Shown here one piece after another: positions 34,570-43,401 of a stretch of DNA of 64,000 bases. Below the pieces are notes generated by a model, which was not told the DNA's origin, did not search any database, and saw nothing but the letters and a program-made list of their open reading frames with translations. The DNA comes from Sphingomonas sanxanigenens. GTDB lineage: Bacteria; Pseudomonadota; Alphaproteobacteria; Sphingomonadales; Sphingomonadaceae. Position numbers and translations under genes: made by a program. The stretch spans positions 11,263-75,262 of the forward strand of contig QFNN01000003.1 of assembly GCA_003240855.1 (NCBI GenBank), written 5' to 3'. The number at the start of each line of letters is the position of its first letter. The stretch's first letter is position 1.

Positions 34570-35260
34570 AGCCCAGCGCCTCGCGGTCGCGCGCATCCAG
34601 CGCGGCCTTCAGGTCTGCGGCTTCCCATTTGCCTTCGCCGACCAGACCGAGGCAGCCGACCATCGATCGCACCTGATGGTGGAGGAAGGAACGCGCCTCC
34701 GCGAAAACGGTGATCCGGTCGCCCGTGCGAGTCACGTCGAGCCGATCGAGCGTACGGACCGGGCTGTCGGCCTGACAATGAACTGAGCGGAAGGTCGTGA
34801 AATCATGGCGTCCGACGAGCAGTTGCGCGGCGTCGTGCATGGCCTCTGCATCGAGCGGTTTTGGGACGCGCCAGGCGAGCCCGGCTTCGAAGGTGAGCGG
34901 GGCGCGGCGATTGGCGATGCGATATTGATAGGCGCGGCCGAGGCAGGAGAAGCGGGCGTGCCAGTCGTCCGCGACCGTTTCGCAGGACAGGATCGCGACC
35001 GGATCGGGGCGAAGCAGGGCGTTCAGCCCTTCCATGAGCCGGAAGGGCGCTACTGGCTTCATGACGTCGAGATGCGTACGCATGGCGGTTGCGTGGACGC
35101 CCGCATCGGTGCGGCCGGCGGCGTGGACTGCAACCTCTTCGCCCAGCATGCGAAACGCGGCGCTTTCGATTGCTTCCTGGACGCTCGGGCCATGGTCCTG
35201 GCGTTGCCAGCCCATGAACGGCCGCCCGTCATATTCGATCGTCAGCGCGAAGCGGGTCAA
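34523..35260 (-). CDS. truA: tRNA pseudouridine(38-40) synthase
   Basis: 245 residues. Converts uridines 38-40 of the anticodon arm to pseudouridine. The N-terminus FALTIEYDGRPFMGWQRQ, the catalytic aspartate in AAGRTDAGVHATAM and the C-terminal FLHHQVRSMVGCLGLVGEG are all diagnostic. The frame begins with TTG at 35260 whose last bases overlap the fmt stop (TTGA), so fmt and truA are translationally coupled; no nearby ATG gives the conserved N-terminus. It converges on the XrtA amidotransferase with a 47-base overlap. Confidence 0.95.
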   Translation of the reverse strand: MTRFALTIEYDGRPFMGWQRQDHGPSVQEAIESAAFRMLGEEVAVHAAGRTDAGVHATAMRTHLDVMKPVAPFRLMEGLNALLRPDPVAILSCETVADDWHARFSCLGRAYQYRIANRRAPLTFEAGLAWRVPKPLDAEAMHDAAQLLVGRHDFTTFRSVHCQADSPVRTLDRLDVTRTGDRITVFAEARSFLHHQVRSMVGCLGLVGEGKWEAADLKAALDARDREALGFNAPPDGLYFVGARY

Positions 35261-36189
35261 AGCCGGGTTCCGGCAGGGATCGGGAATCCGCGAAGCAGTT
35301 CCGTAACCGTCATCGCGCCCCGGCCCGCGCGCTGCACGATCTCTGGCCTGATTGCGCCCTTGCCGCAGCCGATCGCAAGTTGATCATCAAGGACCACGCC
35401 CGGTTCAATTGGGAAGCTGACGTCAAAGGGATCGTCTTTGCTGCTTTGAATCCTGACGGTAAGCAGCTTGATCCGTTCGCCCCCATATTCGAACCAGGCG
35501 CCCGGGGCCGGATTGAACGCGCGGACATGCCGGTCGACTTGTACGGCGCCGAGTTTCCAGTCGATCCGCGCCTCGGCCTTTTCGATCTTCGTTGCATAGG
35601 TGACGCCGTCGTTTGGCTGCGGGCGGGACGGATGGGCGGCCAAATCGCCGAGCACGTCGACGATCAGCTCCGATCCCAGGGCCGAAAGGCGTTCGGTGAG
35701 TATCCCGGCAGTATCGTAGGGACCGATCTGCGTTTCGACGGTGGCGAGCATCGGGCCGGTGTCGAGGCCGGCTTCCATCTGCATGATCGTAACGCCTGTC
35801 GTCGTGTCGCCCGCAAGAATCGCCCGCTGGATCGGCGCGGCGCCGCGCCAGCGCGGGAGAAGCGATGCGTGGACGTTCAGGCAACCATGCAGGGGGGCGG
35901 CGAGGATCGGGCGCGGCAGGATCAGGCCATAGGCCGCAACCACCGCGACATCGAGGCCAAGCCCGGCGAAGGCTGCCTGCTCGGCCTCGTCGCGAAGCGT
36001 CAGCGGGGTGCGGACTTCGATCCCCAGCGCCTCGGCGCGCTGGTGAACGAGGGAGGGGGTGAGCGCCTTGCCGCGTCCGGCGCGACGCGGCGGCTGGCTG
36101 TAGACGACGGCGACGTCGTGCCCGGCCTCGACGAGCGCGTCGAGCGTCGGCACGGCGAAGGCCGGGGTTCCCATGAAGGCGATACGCAT
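35257..36189 (-). CDS. fmt: Methionyl-tRNA formyltransferase
   Basis: 310 residues. Formylates initiator Met-tRNA using 10-formyltetrahydrofolate. The N-terminal MRIAFMGTPAFAVPTLDAL, the active-site block LNVHASLLPRWRGAAPIQ and the C-terminal RNA-binding region (FNPAPGAWFEYGGERIKLL) are typical. ATG at 36189. It is divergent from recR (53 bases between) and coupled to truA. Deformylase (def) lies nearby on the other strand rather than in the usual def-fmt order. Confidence 0.97.
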   Translation of the reverse strand: MRIAFMGTPAFAVPTLDALVEAGHDVAVVYSQPPRRAGRGKALTPSLVHQRAEALGIEVRTPLTLRDEAEQAAFAGLGLDVAVVAAYGLILPRPILAAPLHGCLNVHASLLPRWRGAAPIQRAILAGDTTTGVTIMQMEAGLDTGPMLATVETQIGPYDTAGILTERLSALGSELIVDVLGDLAAHPSRPQPNDGVTYATKIEKAEARIDWKLGAVQVDRHVRAFNPAPGAWFEYGGERIKLLTVRIQSSKDDPFDVSFPIEPGVVLDDQLAIGCGKGAIRPEIVQRAGRGAMTVTELLRGFPIPAGTRL

Positions 36190-36242
36190 GATTTTGCTGA
36201 AACGCTTGGCAGCGGCGAGCGCAACCCCCTATTTGTTCGCAC

Positions 36243-36839
36243 ATGGCTTCACAGGAAATAGAGGCGCTCACGCAGGCGCTGGCCCGGCTGCCCGGATTGG
36301 GGCCGCGATCGGCGCGCCGCGCGGTGCTGCATCTGATGAAGAAGCGCGAAACCGCGCTCGATCCGCTGCTCCGCGCGCTTGAGGCGGTAAACGACCGGCT
36401 GGCGACCTGCCATATTTGCGGCAATGTCGATACGACCGACCCGTGCGCGATCTGCGCCGATCCCCGCCGCGATGCGCGAGCGCTGTGCGTGGTCGAGGAA
36501 GTGTCAGACCTTTGGGCGCTCGAACGCTCACGGCTTTTTCCGGGGCGCTTCCACGTGCTCGGCGGGCGGCTGTCGGCGCTGGAAGGGGTGCGGCCGGAGG
36601 ACTTGCGGATCGACAGCCTCGTCTCGCGCATCGCCGCGGGGGGCATCGACGAGGTGGTGCTGGCGATGAACGCCACGCTGGAGGGGCAGACCACGGCCCA
36701 TTATATCGCTGAGCGGATCGAGGCTTATCCGGTGCGGCTGACCCAGCTTGCCCATGGCCTGCCGGTCGGCGGCGAACTGGATTATCTCGACGAAGGCACG
36801 CTGGCGCAGGCGCTGCGCGCGCGGCGGCCGGTGGTTTGA
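36243..36839 (+). CDS. recR: Recombination protein RecR
   Basis: 198 residues. Ring-forming DNA-binding protein that, with RecF/RecO, helps load RecA at gaps. It shows the N-terminal helix-hairpin-helix (LARLPGLGPRSARRAVLHLM), the four-cysteine zinc motif CHICGNVDTTDPCAICADP, the Toprim domain with VVEEVSDLWALERS, and GVRPEDLRIDSLVSRI. The ATG at 36243 is supported by length and the typical start. It precedes def by 48 bases on the same strand; dnaX, often its neighbour, is not present. Confidence 0.96.
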   Translation: MASQEIEALTQALARLPGLGPRSARRAVLHLMKKRETALDPLLRALEAVNDRLATCHICGNVDTTDPCAICADPRRDARALCVVEEVSDLWALERSRLFPGRFHVLGGRLSALEGVRPEDLRIDSLVSRIAAGGIDEVVLAMNATLEGQTTAHYIAERIEAYPVRLTQLAHGLPVGGELDYLDEGTLAQALRARRPVV

Positions 36840-36887
36840 GCCGGCGCTGATCTTGACCAAAATCGGCGCGAAACCTACATTCGCGCC

Positions 36888-37415
36888 ATGGCCATTCTTC
36901 CGATCATCGAGACGCCGGACCCCCGGCTGCGCATCATCTCAAAGCCCGTCGAGACGGTTGACGACGAACTGCGCGCACTGATCGCCGACATGTTCGAGAC
37001 AATGTACGATGCGCCGGGCATCGGTCTGGCCGCGATCCAGGTCGGCGTGCCCAAGCGGCTGCTGGTCATGGACCTGCAGGAGCCGGAGGAAGAAGGCGGC
37101 GAGGCTGTCCGCAAGCCGAGGGTTTTCATCAATCCTGAGATCCTCGAGGAATCCGAGGAAACCCAACCCTATAGCGAGGGCTGCCTCTCGGTCCCCGATC
37201 AATATGCCGAGGTGCTGCGCCCGGCAGTGATCCGCGCAAAATGGCTGGACGAGCATGGCAAGGCGTATGAGGAAACGCTCGACGGGCTGCTCGCCGTCTG
37301 CCTCCAGCACGAGATGGATCATCTGGAAGGCATCCTTTTCATCGACCATCTGTCGAAGCTGAAGCGCGACATGCTGCTGAAGAAGCTGGCCAAGGCGCGC
37401 GCCAAGGCGGCCTGA
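36888..37415 (+). CDS. def: Peptide deformylase
   Basis: 175 residues. Metal-dependent removal of the N-formyl group from nascent proteins. All three motifs are present: GIGLAAIQVG, EGCLSVP with the metal-binding cysteine, and QHEMDHLEGILFIDHL with the HExxH histidines and catalytic glutamate. The C-terminal helix is lysine/alanine rich. It follows recR on the same strand and is followed by a 282-base gap without genes. Confidence 0.97.
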   Translation: MAILPIIETPDPRLRIISKPVETVDDELRALIADMFETMYDAPGIGLAAIQVGVPKRLLVMDLQEPEEEGGEAVRKPRVFINPEILEESEETQPYSEGCLSVPDQYAEVLRPAVIRAKWLDEHGKAYEETLDGLLAVCLQHEMDHLEGILFIDHLSKLKRDMLLKKLAKARAKAA

Positions 37416-37697
37416 CCCTTCCCACCATTGCGGGCATGGCGATCCGGCAGGTGCTGCGGCAGCGGCTGGATTGTTTCGTCATGTCCGCAATGGCGGCGTG
37501 GGCAGCGTGACGCTGCCTGCTGTAGGGAATGGCGGAAAATCGCGATTCCCGGTCTTGGAAGTTGACAAAGTTGAGAGGCTGGAGCGCTGTTCTCAACTTG
37601 CGAGTTCGGGCGATGTCAAAGAGCAGCGGCGAGCGTTCCGGATCGGCGCCAGCCTAGCATCGCACGGCGACTGTAGGACAGCGTTTCAGCGCGGACG
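37416..37697. other. Gene-free stretch with a strong hairpin
   Basis: 282 bases between def and the convergent HxlR gene. I see no supportable reading frame; short frames on both strands lack family features. The main structure is a perfect 9-bp inverted repeat, AAGTTGAGA (37568-37576) and TCTCAACTT (37591-37599), with a 14-base loop containing the self-complementary AGCGCT. It is preceded by a second AAGTTGA (37559-37565). No T-run follows, so this is not an ordinary terminator; a small RNA, an operator or a repeat element are all possible. Confidence 0.5.
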
Positions 37698-38135
37698 CTA
37701 TTCGGGCCGGACGAACCTCAACGGCCGGCTGCCGATCGGCGCGCCGGTGGCGGCGTCGATCACCACGGGCTGGACCTGCTCGCCCGTCTCCTCATCGACG
37801 AAATAGCTGGTCGGGCCGCCGCCATGATGTTTGCGGCCCCAGGCGGCGATCGCCTGCAGGACCGGCATGAAGTCGCGTCCGGCAGTGGTCAGCACATATT
37901 CGTCGCGCGGAGGGCGTTCCGAATAGCGGCGCTTTTCCAGCAGCCCGTCCTCAACGAGTGCGGCCAACCGCCGGGTGAGGATGTTGGGGGCGATGCCAAG
38001 GCTCTGGCGAATCTGGTCGAAGCGGCCGAGGCCCAGGCCGATGTCACGCAGGATCAGCATGCTCCAGGCATCGCCGACGCGGGCGACGCCGCGAGCGACG
38101 GTGCAAATGCCATCAGAATATTTTCCAGTGTCCAT
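37698..38135 (-). CDS. HxlR family transcriptional regulator
   Basis: 145 residues with the MarR-like winged helix of the HxlR family: a cysteine early on (YSDGICTVARGVARVGDAWS), LILRDIGLGLGRFDQIRQSL, then APNILTRRLAALVEDGLLEKR and YSERPPRDEYVLTTAGRD. The N-terminal cysteine is often the redox sensor in HxlR proteins. I take the ATG at 38135; a frame extending to 38258 reads across the palindrome and has no family sequence. It is divergent from the SDR gene starting at 38206, its most likely target. Confidence 0.88.
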   Translation of the reverse strand: MDTGKYSDGICTVARGVARVGDAWSMLILRDIGLGLGRFDQIRQSLGIAPNILTRRLAALVEDGLLEKRRYSERPPRDEYVLTTAGRDFMPVLQAIAAWGRKHHGGGPTSYFVDEETGEQVQPVVIDAATGAPIGSRPLRFVRPE

Positions 38136-38171
38136 TGCAAAATAATAGTAACGTTCATATCGAAATGCAAG

Positions 38172-38191
38172 CGACTCGACGGATCGAGTCG
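38172..38191. promoter_or_regulatory. Palindrome in the HxlR/SDR divergent region, candidate operator
   Basis: CGACTCGA, CGGA spacer, TCGAGTCG: a perfect 8-bp inverted repeat lying 15 bases upstream of the SDR start and 37 bases upstream of the HxlR start. Symmetry and location suit a binding site for a dimeric regulator able to block the SDR gene. Assignment to HxlR is by position. Confidence 0.5.
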
Positions 38192-38205
38192 ATTGGAGAC
38201 TGACA

Positions 38206-39012
38206 ATGAGCAATTCCCCCCTCGGAACCGCTGTCGTTACCGGCGCATCCAGCGGCATCGGCGCCGTCTATGCCGATCGTCTCGCCAGGCGCGGCTATGA
38301 CCTCATCCTCGTGGCGCGCGACGTTGCGCGCCTCGCGGCGCTGGCCGATCGGCTGAAGGCCGAAACCGGCCGGAATGTGGACGTGTTACAGGCCGATCTG
38401 ACCTCGACGGCAGATCTGACGAAGGTGGAAGCGCGTATCGCCGAAGACGTGGCGATCACGCTGCTGGTCAACAATGCAGGCATGTCGCTCAATGGCGGCA
38501 TTCTTGAAAACGACGCCGCCAATCTCAGCCGGATCATCGCGCTCAACATCACGGCGCCCACGGTGCTGGCTGGCGCGGCGGCGCGCGCCTTCATTGCGCG
38601 CAAGGCGGGGGCGATCGTCAACATCGCGTCCGTCCTCGCCCTTACGCCGGAAATGTTCGACGGCGTTTACAGCGGCACCAAGGCCTATCTGCTCAATCTC
38701 AGCCTGTCGCTCGCGCAGCAGGGCAAGCCTGCCGGCGTCTATACGCAGGCCGTTCTCCCCGGCGCGACGCGCACCGAGATCTGGGAGCGTTCGGGCAAGG
38801 ATGTCGAAGCCTTCCCGCAGGATATGGTGATGGACGTCAACGATCTGGTCGATGCGGCGCTGCGCGGCTTCGATCGCCGCGAGGAGGTGACCATTCCGCC
38901 GCTGGCCGATGAGAGCCTGTTCGATGCGTGGAATAACGCCCGCCTTGCGCTGGCGCCTCATCTTTCCAAGCGCGAAGTGGCGCTGCGTTATCGCGAGGTG
39001 GTTGACGCCTGA
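38206..39012 (+). CDS. SDR family oxidoreductase
   Basis: 268-residue short-chain dehydrogenase/reductase. The NAD(P)-binding motif is TGASSGIGAVYADRLARRG, with an arginine after the second strand (LILVARDVARL) that favours NADPH. The NAG motif is LLVNNAGMS, and the active site is NIASVLAL followed by YSGTKAYLL. Substrate unknown. It is controlled, probably, by the divergent HxlR gene; HxlR/SDR pairs often respond to reactive electrophiles or quinones, but nothing here shows the inducer. An 8-bp stem hairpin lies 15 bases after its stop. Confidence 0.88.
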   Translation: MSNSPLGTAVVTGASSGIGAVYADRLARRGYDLILVARDVARLAALADRLKAETGRNVDVLQADLTSTADLTKVEARIAEDVAITLLVNNAGMSLNGGILENDAANLSRIIALNITAPTVLAGAAARAFIARKAGAIVNIASVLALTPEMFDGVYSGTKAYLLNLSLSLAQQGKPAGVYTQAVLPGATRTEIWERSGKDVEAFPQDMVMDVNDLVDAALRGFDRREEVTIPPLADESLFDAWNNARLALAPHLSKREVALRYREVVDA

Positions 39013-39026
39013 GGCTGGTTCGCGCC

Positions 39027-39046
39027 GCTCCGGCTTACGCCGGAGC
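39027..39046. terminator. Hairpin between convergent SDR and fhs genes
   Basis: GCTCCGGC, TTAC loop, GCCGGAGC: a perfect 8-bp stem in the 42 bases between the SDR stop (39012) and the fhs stop (39055). The location suits a bidirectional terminator, although no T-run follows. The CCGGCTTACGCCGG core also resembles dispersed sphingomonad hairpins, so it may be a repeat copy. Confidence 0.5.
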
Positions 39047-39054
39047 ACTCGGCA

Positions 39055-40725
39055 TCAGAACAGACCTTCTATGTGTCCGGCGGGGTCGATGTGGATCGAC
39101 TCCGCCGCCGGTTTTCTCGGGAGGCCGGGCATCGTCATGATCTCGCCGCAGATGGCGACGACGAAGCCCGCGCCTGCCGCCAGGCGCACCTCGCGGACAG
39201 GCACGACGTGGCCGGTGGGCGCACCGAGCCGCGTCGGATCGGTCGAGAAACTATACTGCGTTTTCGCCATGCAGACCGGGAGATGGCCGAAACCGGCTTC
39301 CTCCCATCGTTTTAGCTGGGCGTGGACGCCGGGGTCGGCGATTGCCTCTTCCGCGCGATAGATGCGCGTCGCGACGGTGTTGATCTTCGCGAACAGCGGC
39401 AGTTCGTCATCGTAGAGCGGTGCGAACTGCGCGGGGAGTCCGCTGGTGAGGCGCACGACCTCCTGCGCCAGCGCCTCGGCGCCCGCGCCGCCTTCGGCCC
39501 AGTGACGGCAGAGAATGGCCGTTGCGCCATGGCTGGTCGCGATGCGTTCGATCTCGGCGACTTCGGCATCGCTGTCGGACGCGAAATGATTGATCGCGAC
39601 GACCACCGGCAGACCATATTGGCGGATATTCTCGATATGTCGGGCAAGATTGACGCCGCCGGCGTGAACCGCCGCGACATTTTCCGCCCCCAGATCCGCT
39701 TTGGCGACGCCGCCGTTCATCTTGAGCGCACGGACGGTGGCGACGAGCACCACCGCGTCGGGGCGAAGGCCGGCCTGCCGGCATTTGATGTCGAAAAACT
39801 TCTCCGCGCCCAGATCCGCGCCGAAGCCGGCCTCGGTCACGACATAGTCGGCGAGGGCGAGCCCGGCGCGCGTCGCTATCACCGAATTGCAGCCATGCGC
39901 GATATTGGCGAAGGGGCCGCCATGGATGATCGCCGGATTGCCTTCCAGCGTCTGGACGAGGTTGGGCTTGATCGCTTCGGCGAGCAGCACGGCCATTGCG
40001 CCGTCGGCCTTCAGGTCGCGCGCGGTCACCGGCTTCCGATCGCGCGTATAGGCGACGATGATGTCGCCCAGGCGGCGCTCGAGATCCTCCAGACCGTTTG
40101 CCAGGCAGAGGATCGCCATGACTTCGGAGGCGACGGTGATGTCGAAGCCCGATTCGCGCGGGAATCCGTTGGCCACGCCGCCGATCGACTGGACGATGTC
40201 GCGCAGCGCGCGGTCATTCATGTCGAGCACGCGCCGCCAGACGATGCGGCGCACGTCGATGCCCAGTTCGTTGCCCCAGTGGACATGATTGTCGATCATC
40301 GCGGCAAGCAGATTGTGCGCGGCGGTGATGGCGTGGAAATCACCCGTGAAGTGGAGGTTGATGTCCTCCATCGGCACGACCTGCGCCATGCCGCCACCGG
40401 TTGCGCCGCCCTTGGTGCCGAAGCAGGGGCCGAGCGAGGGTTCGCGCAGGCAGAGTGCCGTGCGCTGCCCGATGCGGTTAAGGGCGTCGGCAAGACCGAC
40501 CGATGTCGTGCTCTTGCCTTCGCCGGCGGGCGTCGGGTTGATCGCGGTGACGAGGATCAGCTTGCCTTCGCGGCCCTTGCCCTGGCTTTCGATCCAGCCG
40601 AGATCGATCTTGGCCTTGTGGCGGCCATAAGGCTCGATCGCTTCATCGGGGATGTCGAGCTTTGCCGCGACCTGGCCGATGGGTTGAAGGCGCGCGGCGC
40701 GCGAAATCTCGATATCGCTTTTCAT
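39055..40725 (-). CDS. fhs: Formate--tetrahydrofolate ligase
   Basis: 556 residues. ATP-dependent formation of 10-formyltetrahydrofolate from formate. The P-loop lies in TAINPTPAGEGKSTTSVGLA, followed by LREPSLGPCFGTKGGATGGG and the strongly conserved NLHFTGDFHAITAAHNLLAA; the folate site region PVVVAINHFASD is also present. ATG at 40725. It stands alone, divergent from rmuC by 101 bases, with no folate-cycle or one-carbon genes adjacent. Confidence 0.97.
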   Translation of the reverse strand: MKSDIEISRAARLQPIGQVAAKLDIPDEAIEPYGRHKAKIDLGWIESQGKGREGKLILVTAINPTPAGEGKSTTSVGLADALNRIGQRTALCLREPSLGPCFGTKGGATGGGMAQVVPMEDINLHFTGDFHAITAAHNLLAAMIDNHVHWGNELGIDVRRIVWRRVLDMNDRALRDIVQSIGGVANGFPRESGFDITVASEVMAILCLANGLEDLERRLGDIIVAYTRDRKPVTARDLKADGAMAVLLAEAIKPNLVQTLEGNPAIIHGGPFANIAHGCNSVIATRAGLALADYVVTEAGFGADLGAEKFFDIKCRQAGLRPDAVVLVATVRALKMNGGVAKADLGAENVAAVHAGGVNLARHIENIRQYGLPVVVAINHFASDSDAEVAEIERIATSHGATAILCRHWAEGGAGAEALAQEVVRLTSGLPAQFAPLYDDELPLFAKINTVATRIYRAEEAIADPGVHAQLKRWEEAGFGHLPVCMAKTQYSFSTDPTRLGAPTGHVVPVREVRLAAGAGFVVAICGEIMTMPGLPRKPAAESIHIDPAGHIEGLF

Positions 40726-40826
40726 GGCGTTTCTAGAGCCGAGCGCGGCGCGGCTTGCAAGCGGCTGTTGCCAAGCGGCGGCCGAGCGGCCAATGTTGCC
40801 CGAATGTTCTTTTTGAAAGCCGATCG

Positions 40827-42221
40827 ATGGACCCGCTGATTCCCTTGCTGCTCATAGTCGCTCTGGCGATAGGTCTTGTCGTCGGCTGGCTGGCCTTCGG
40901 GCGGAGCGCGGCGACGTTGCGGCGCGAGCGCGACAAATATCTCGACAATTTCCGCACCGCTATCACCGACCTCGCCGGCGCGGAGGAGCGTGCGAAGGCG
41001 GCGGGCGAGCTGCGCGTTGCGCTGGCCGCAGCGGAGAAGGGGCAGAGCGAGGCGAAGCAGACGCTGGCGCGGCTGGAGGCGGAGCGGGTGGAGCGCGACC
41101 GTGCGTTCGAGGCGCGGCTGAAAGAGTTGCGCGAAGCCAAGGATCAACTCGCCGCGCAGTTCAGCGAGACGGCGGGCAAGCTGCTCAATGAGGCGCAGGC
41201 GCATTTCCTCAAGCGCGCCGACGAGCGCTTCCATCAGGCGGGGGAGAAGAGCGAGGCGCATCTGAAGGCGCTGCTCCAGCCGGTCGAGGCGACGCTGAAG
41301 CGCTATGAGGAAGGGCTGGCCAAGGTCGAGAAGGACAGGGTGGACAGCTATGCCGGATTGCGCGAGGCAGTCGAGCAGGTCCGCCTCGGCCAGACGGCGG
41401 TGAAGGACGAGGCGGCGCGACTGGTCAATGCGCTGCGCTCGAGCCCCAAGGCGCGCGGGCGCTGGGGCGAGCAACAGTTGCGCAACGTACTCGAAATGGC
41501 GGGGCTCTCCGAACATGCCGATTTCCAGTCCGAAGTCTCGGTCAACACCGATGACGGGCGGTTGCGCCCCGACGTGATCGTCCGCCTGCCGGGCGGCAAG
41601 CAACTGATCATCGACGCCAAATGCTCGCTCAATGCCTATCTCGATGCGTCGGAGACCGTCGACGACGCCGAGCGCACGCGGCTGCTGACCATGCATGCGG
41701 CGGCGCTGCGCAACCATGCCAACCAGTTGGGGCAGAAAGCCTATTGGAGCCAGTTCGGCGACGCTGCGGACTATGTGGTGATGTTCATCCCTGGCGAGCA
41801 TTTCCTCTCGGCCGCGCTCGAACAGGATCATGAGCTATGGCAATGGGCCTTCGACCGCCGCGTGCTGCTCGCCACGCCAACCAATCTGATCGCCATCGCG
41901 CGAACCGTTTCGGCGGTGTGGCGACAGGAAAAGCTGGCCGAGGAAGCGGCGACGATCGCAGCGCTGGGCAAGGAGCTTCACGCACGCCTTGCGACGATGG
42001 GCGCGCATGTCGGCCGGCTGGGACGCAATCTGGAGCTGGCGACGGGGGCGTATAACGCCTTTGTCGGCAGCCTCGAATCCCAGGTTATGTCCCAGGCGCG
42101 ACGCTTTGAGGCGCTGGAGGTGGCGGGCGGCGCCAAATCGATCGAGGATGTCGGCATGGTCGAAGCCTTGCCGCGACCGCTCAAGCGGCTGGCGGAGGGC
42201 GGCGCTGCTGACGAGGACTAA
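40827..42221 (+). CDS. rmuC: DNA recombination protein RmuC
   Basis: 464 residues. An N-terminal membrane helix (LIPLLLIVALAIGLVVGWLAF, about residues 4-24) is followed by a long charged coiled coil (about 30-170, rich in Glu/Lys/Arg/Ala). The C-terminal RmuC nuclease-like domain contains SSPKARGRWGEQQLRNVLE, RPDVIVRLPGGKQLIIDAK and the conserved LSAALEQDHELWQWAFDRRV. RmuC limits recombination between inverted repeats. The ATG at 40827 is chosen because it puts the membrane helix at the N-terminus. The stop overlaps the convergent esterase gene by four bases. Confidence 0.92.
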   Translation: MDPLIPLLLIVALAIGLVVGWLAFGRSAATLRRERDKYLDNFRTAITDLAGAEERAKAAGELRVALAAAEKGQSEAKQTLARLEAERVERDRAFEARLKELREAKDQLAAQFSETAGKLLNEAQAHFLKRADERFHQAGEKSEAHLKALLQPVEATLKRYEEGLAKVEKDRVDSYAGLREAVEQVRLGQTAVKDEAARLVNALRSSPKARGRWGEQQLRNVLEMAGLSEHADFQSEVSVNTDDGRLRPDVIVRLPGGKQLIIDAKCSLNAYLDASETVDDAERTRLLTMHAAALRNHANQLGQKAYWSQFGDAADYVVMFIPGEHFLSAALEQDHELWQWAFDRRVLLATPTNLIAIARTVSAVWRQEKLAEEAATIAALGKELHARLATMGAHVGRLGRNLELATGAYNAFVGSLESQVMSQARRFEALEVAGGAKSIEDVGMVEALPRPLKRLAEGGAADED

Positions 42222-43285
42222 CGCGGCTTGCGGTCGAGATTCCGGTTGAAGAAGCGCGCGATGATATCGAATGCTTCCTGCGATTCTGGCATGTCGGGCC
42301 ACATGAAGAAGGCGTGGGGCAGGCCGTCGAAGAGCTGCAATTCGCTGGGGACGCCGGCTGCGGTCAGCTTCCTGTGAGCCAGGGTCAATGTGCTCGCCGC
42401 GAAATCGCGGCTGCCGGCGAGGAGCAGTGTGGGGGGCATCATTTTGGTCGTCGCCGCATCTTTCAGCGGATAGGCGATCGGATCGCTGGCCGGCACGCCC
42501 GCCATATAGGCGCTGGCCAGCGTTGCGGGCAGTTCCGGGGCGGTCAGGGGCGCGCCGCCGGTCGTGACTGGCGCGAGATAGGGGCTGTCGCCGCTATAGG
42601 GAGCGCCCGTGCCGCAGAAAGTGCCGATCGCGCCCGGGCGGGGGAGGCGCTGGCGCGCAATCCATGCCGTCGCCTGCGCGGTGATGACGCCGCCTGCCGA
42701 ACAGCCATAGATGCCGATATTGGCCGCAGGATAGCGCTTGAGCAGATCCCGATAGACGGCGGTCACGTCTTCCGAAGCAGCAGGATAATGATGTTCAGGC
42801 GCCAGCCGATAGTCGACGGTCACGACGCGGATCCCCATCGTCGCGGCAATAGGGATCGCCTCGACCAGCGCGCCGCCGCCTGATCCCCACATGAATGCGC
42901 CGCCATGGACGTTGATCAGCACGCGCGCGCGGTTCTGCGGCGCAACGCCCGTGGAAGGTTCGACGATGTCGACGCGAACGCCGCCCATTGTCTCGCGGCG
43001 CTCGACGGTCCGGAAGCGCCGGCGCATTTCGGCAAGTCGATCGTCATTCCACTTGCCGTAGAAGGCCCGTTGCCGCTGGACGTCGCCGTCGATCGCGGCG
43101 GGCGCGGCTGCGGCTTTCATCCGCAAGAGAATCTGCCTGGCCTCATCGCTGAGCTGGTTCGAGTCAGGCAGAAAGAAGCCGGGCGCGACCTGCGACGGGG
43201 CGGTGGCCCCGATCGACGATATGGCGAGCAGCGGAGCCGCAAGAGCGAGGGGGCGGATCAAGGGTAGCGTTAATCCCGGATGCAA
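42218..43285 (-). CDS. Exported alpha/beta hydrolase (hormone-sensitive-lipase-type esterase)
   Basis: 355 residues. The N-terminus (LTLPLIRPLALAAPLLAISS) looks like a signal peptide ending near ATA, so it is probably periplasmic. The oxyanion-hole motif is INVHGGAFMWG, the nucleophile elbow is IYGCSAGGV (GCSAG rather than GDSAG), and a C-terminal LPHAFF supplies the histidine. It lies 116 bases after, and on the same strand as, the L-fucose SDR, so it may be the last gene of the fucose operon; an ester-removing role on acetylated glycan is an inference. Start is a TTG at 43285 with no clear ribosome site; an internal TTG is possible. Confidence 0.82.
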   Translation of the reverse strand: MHPGLTLPLIRPLALAAPLLAISSIGATAPSQVAPGFFLPDSNQLSDEARQILLRMKAAAAPAAIDGDVQRQRAFYGKWNDDRLAEMRRRFRTVERRETMGGVRVDIVEPSTGVAPQNRARVLINVHGGAFMWGSGGGALVEAIPIAATMGIRVVTVDYRLAPEHHYPAASEDVTAVYRDLLKRYPAANIGIYGCSAGGVITAQATAWIARQRLPRPGAIGTFCGTGAPYSGDSPYLAPVTTGGAPLTAPELPATLASAYMAGVPASDPIAYPLKDAATTKMMPPTLLLAGSRDFAASTLTLAHRKLTAAGVPSELQLFDGLPHAFFMWPDMPESQEAFDIIARFFNRNLDRKPR

Positions 43286-43401
43286 TGATGGCGCTGCGGA
43301 GCAGGACTTTGTCCCAGATGCCCACGCCCGGCAAGCAACGGTGCGGCCGGGGGTCGGGTCTATCGGCTCCGCAGTTCCACGTCAGTCAAATCGCCGCTCG
43401 C

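Noticed and set aside
40726..40826. Folate-responsive riboswitch upstream of fhs
   Set aside because: The 101-base divergent region shows only GC-rich complementarity and no conserved riboswitch core that I can recognise.
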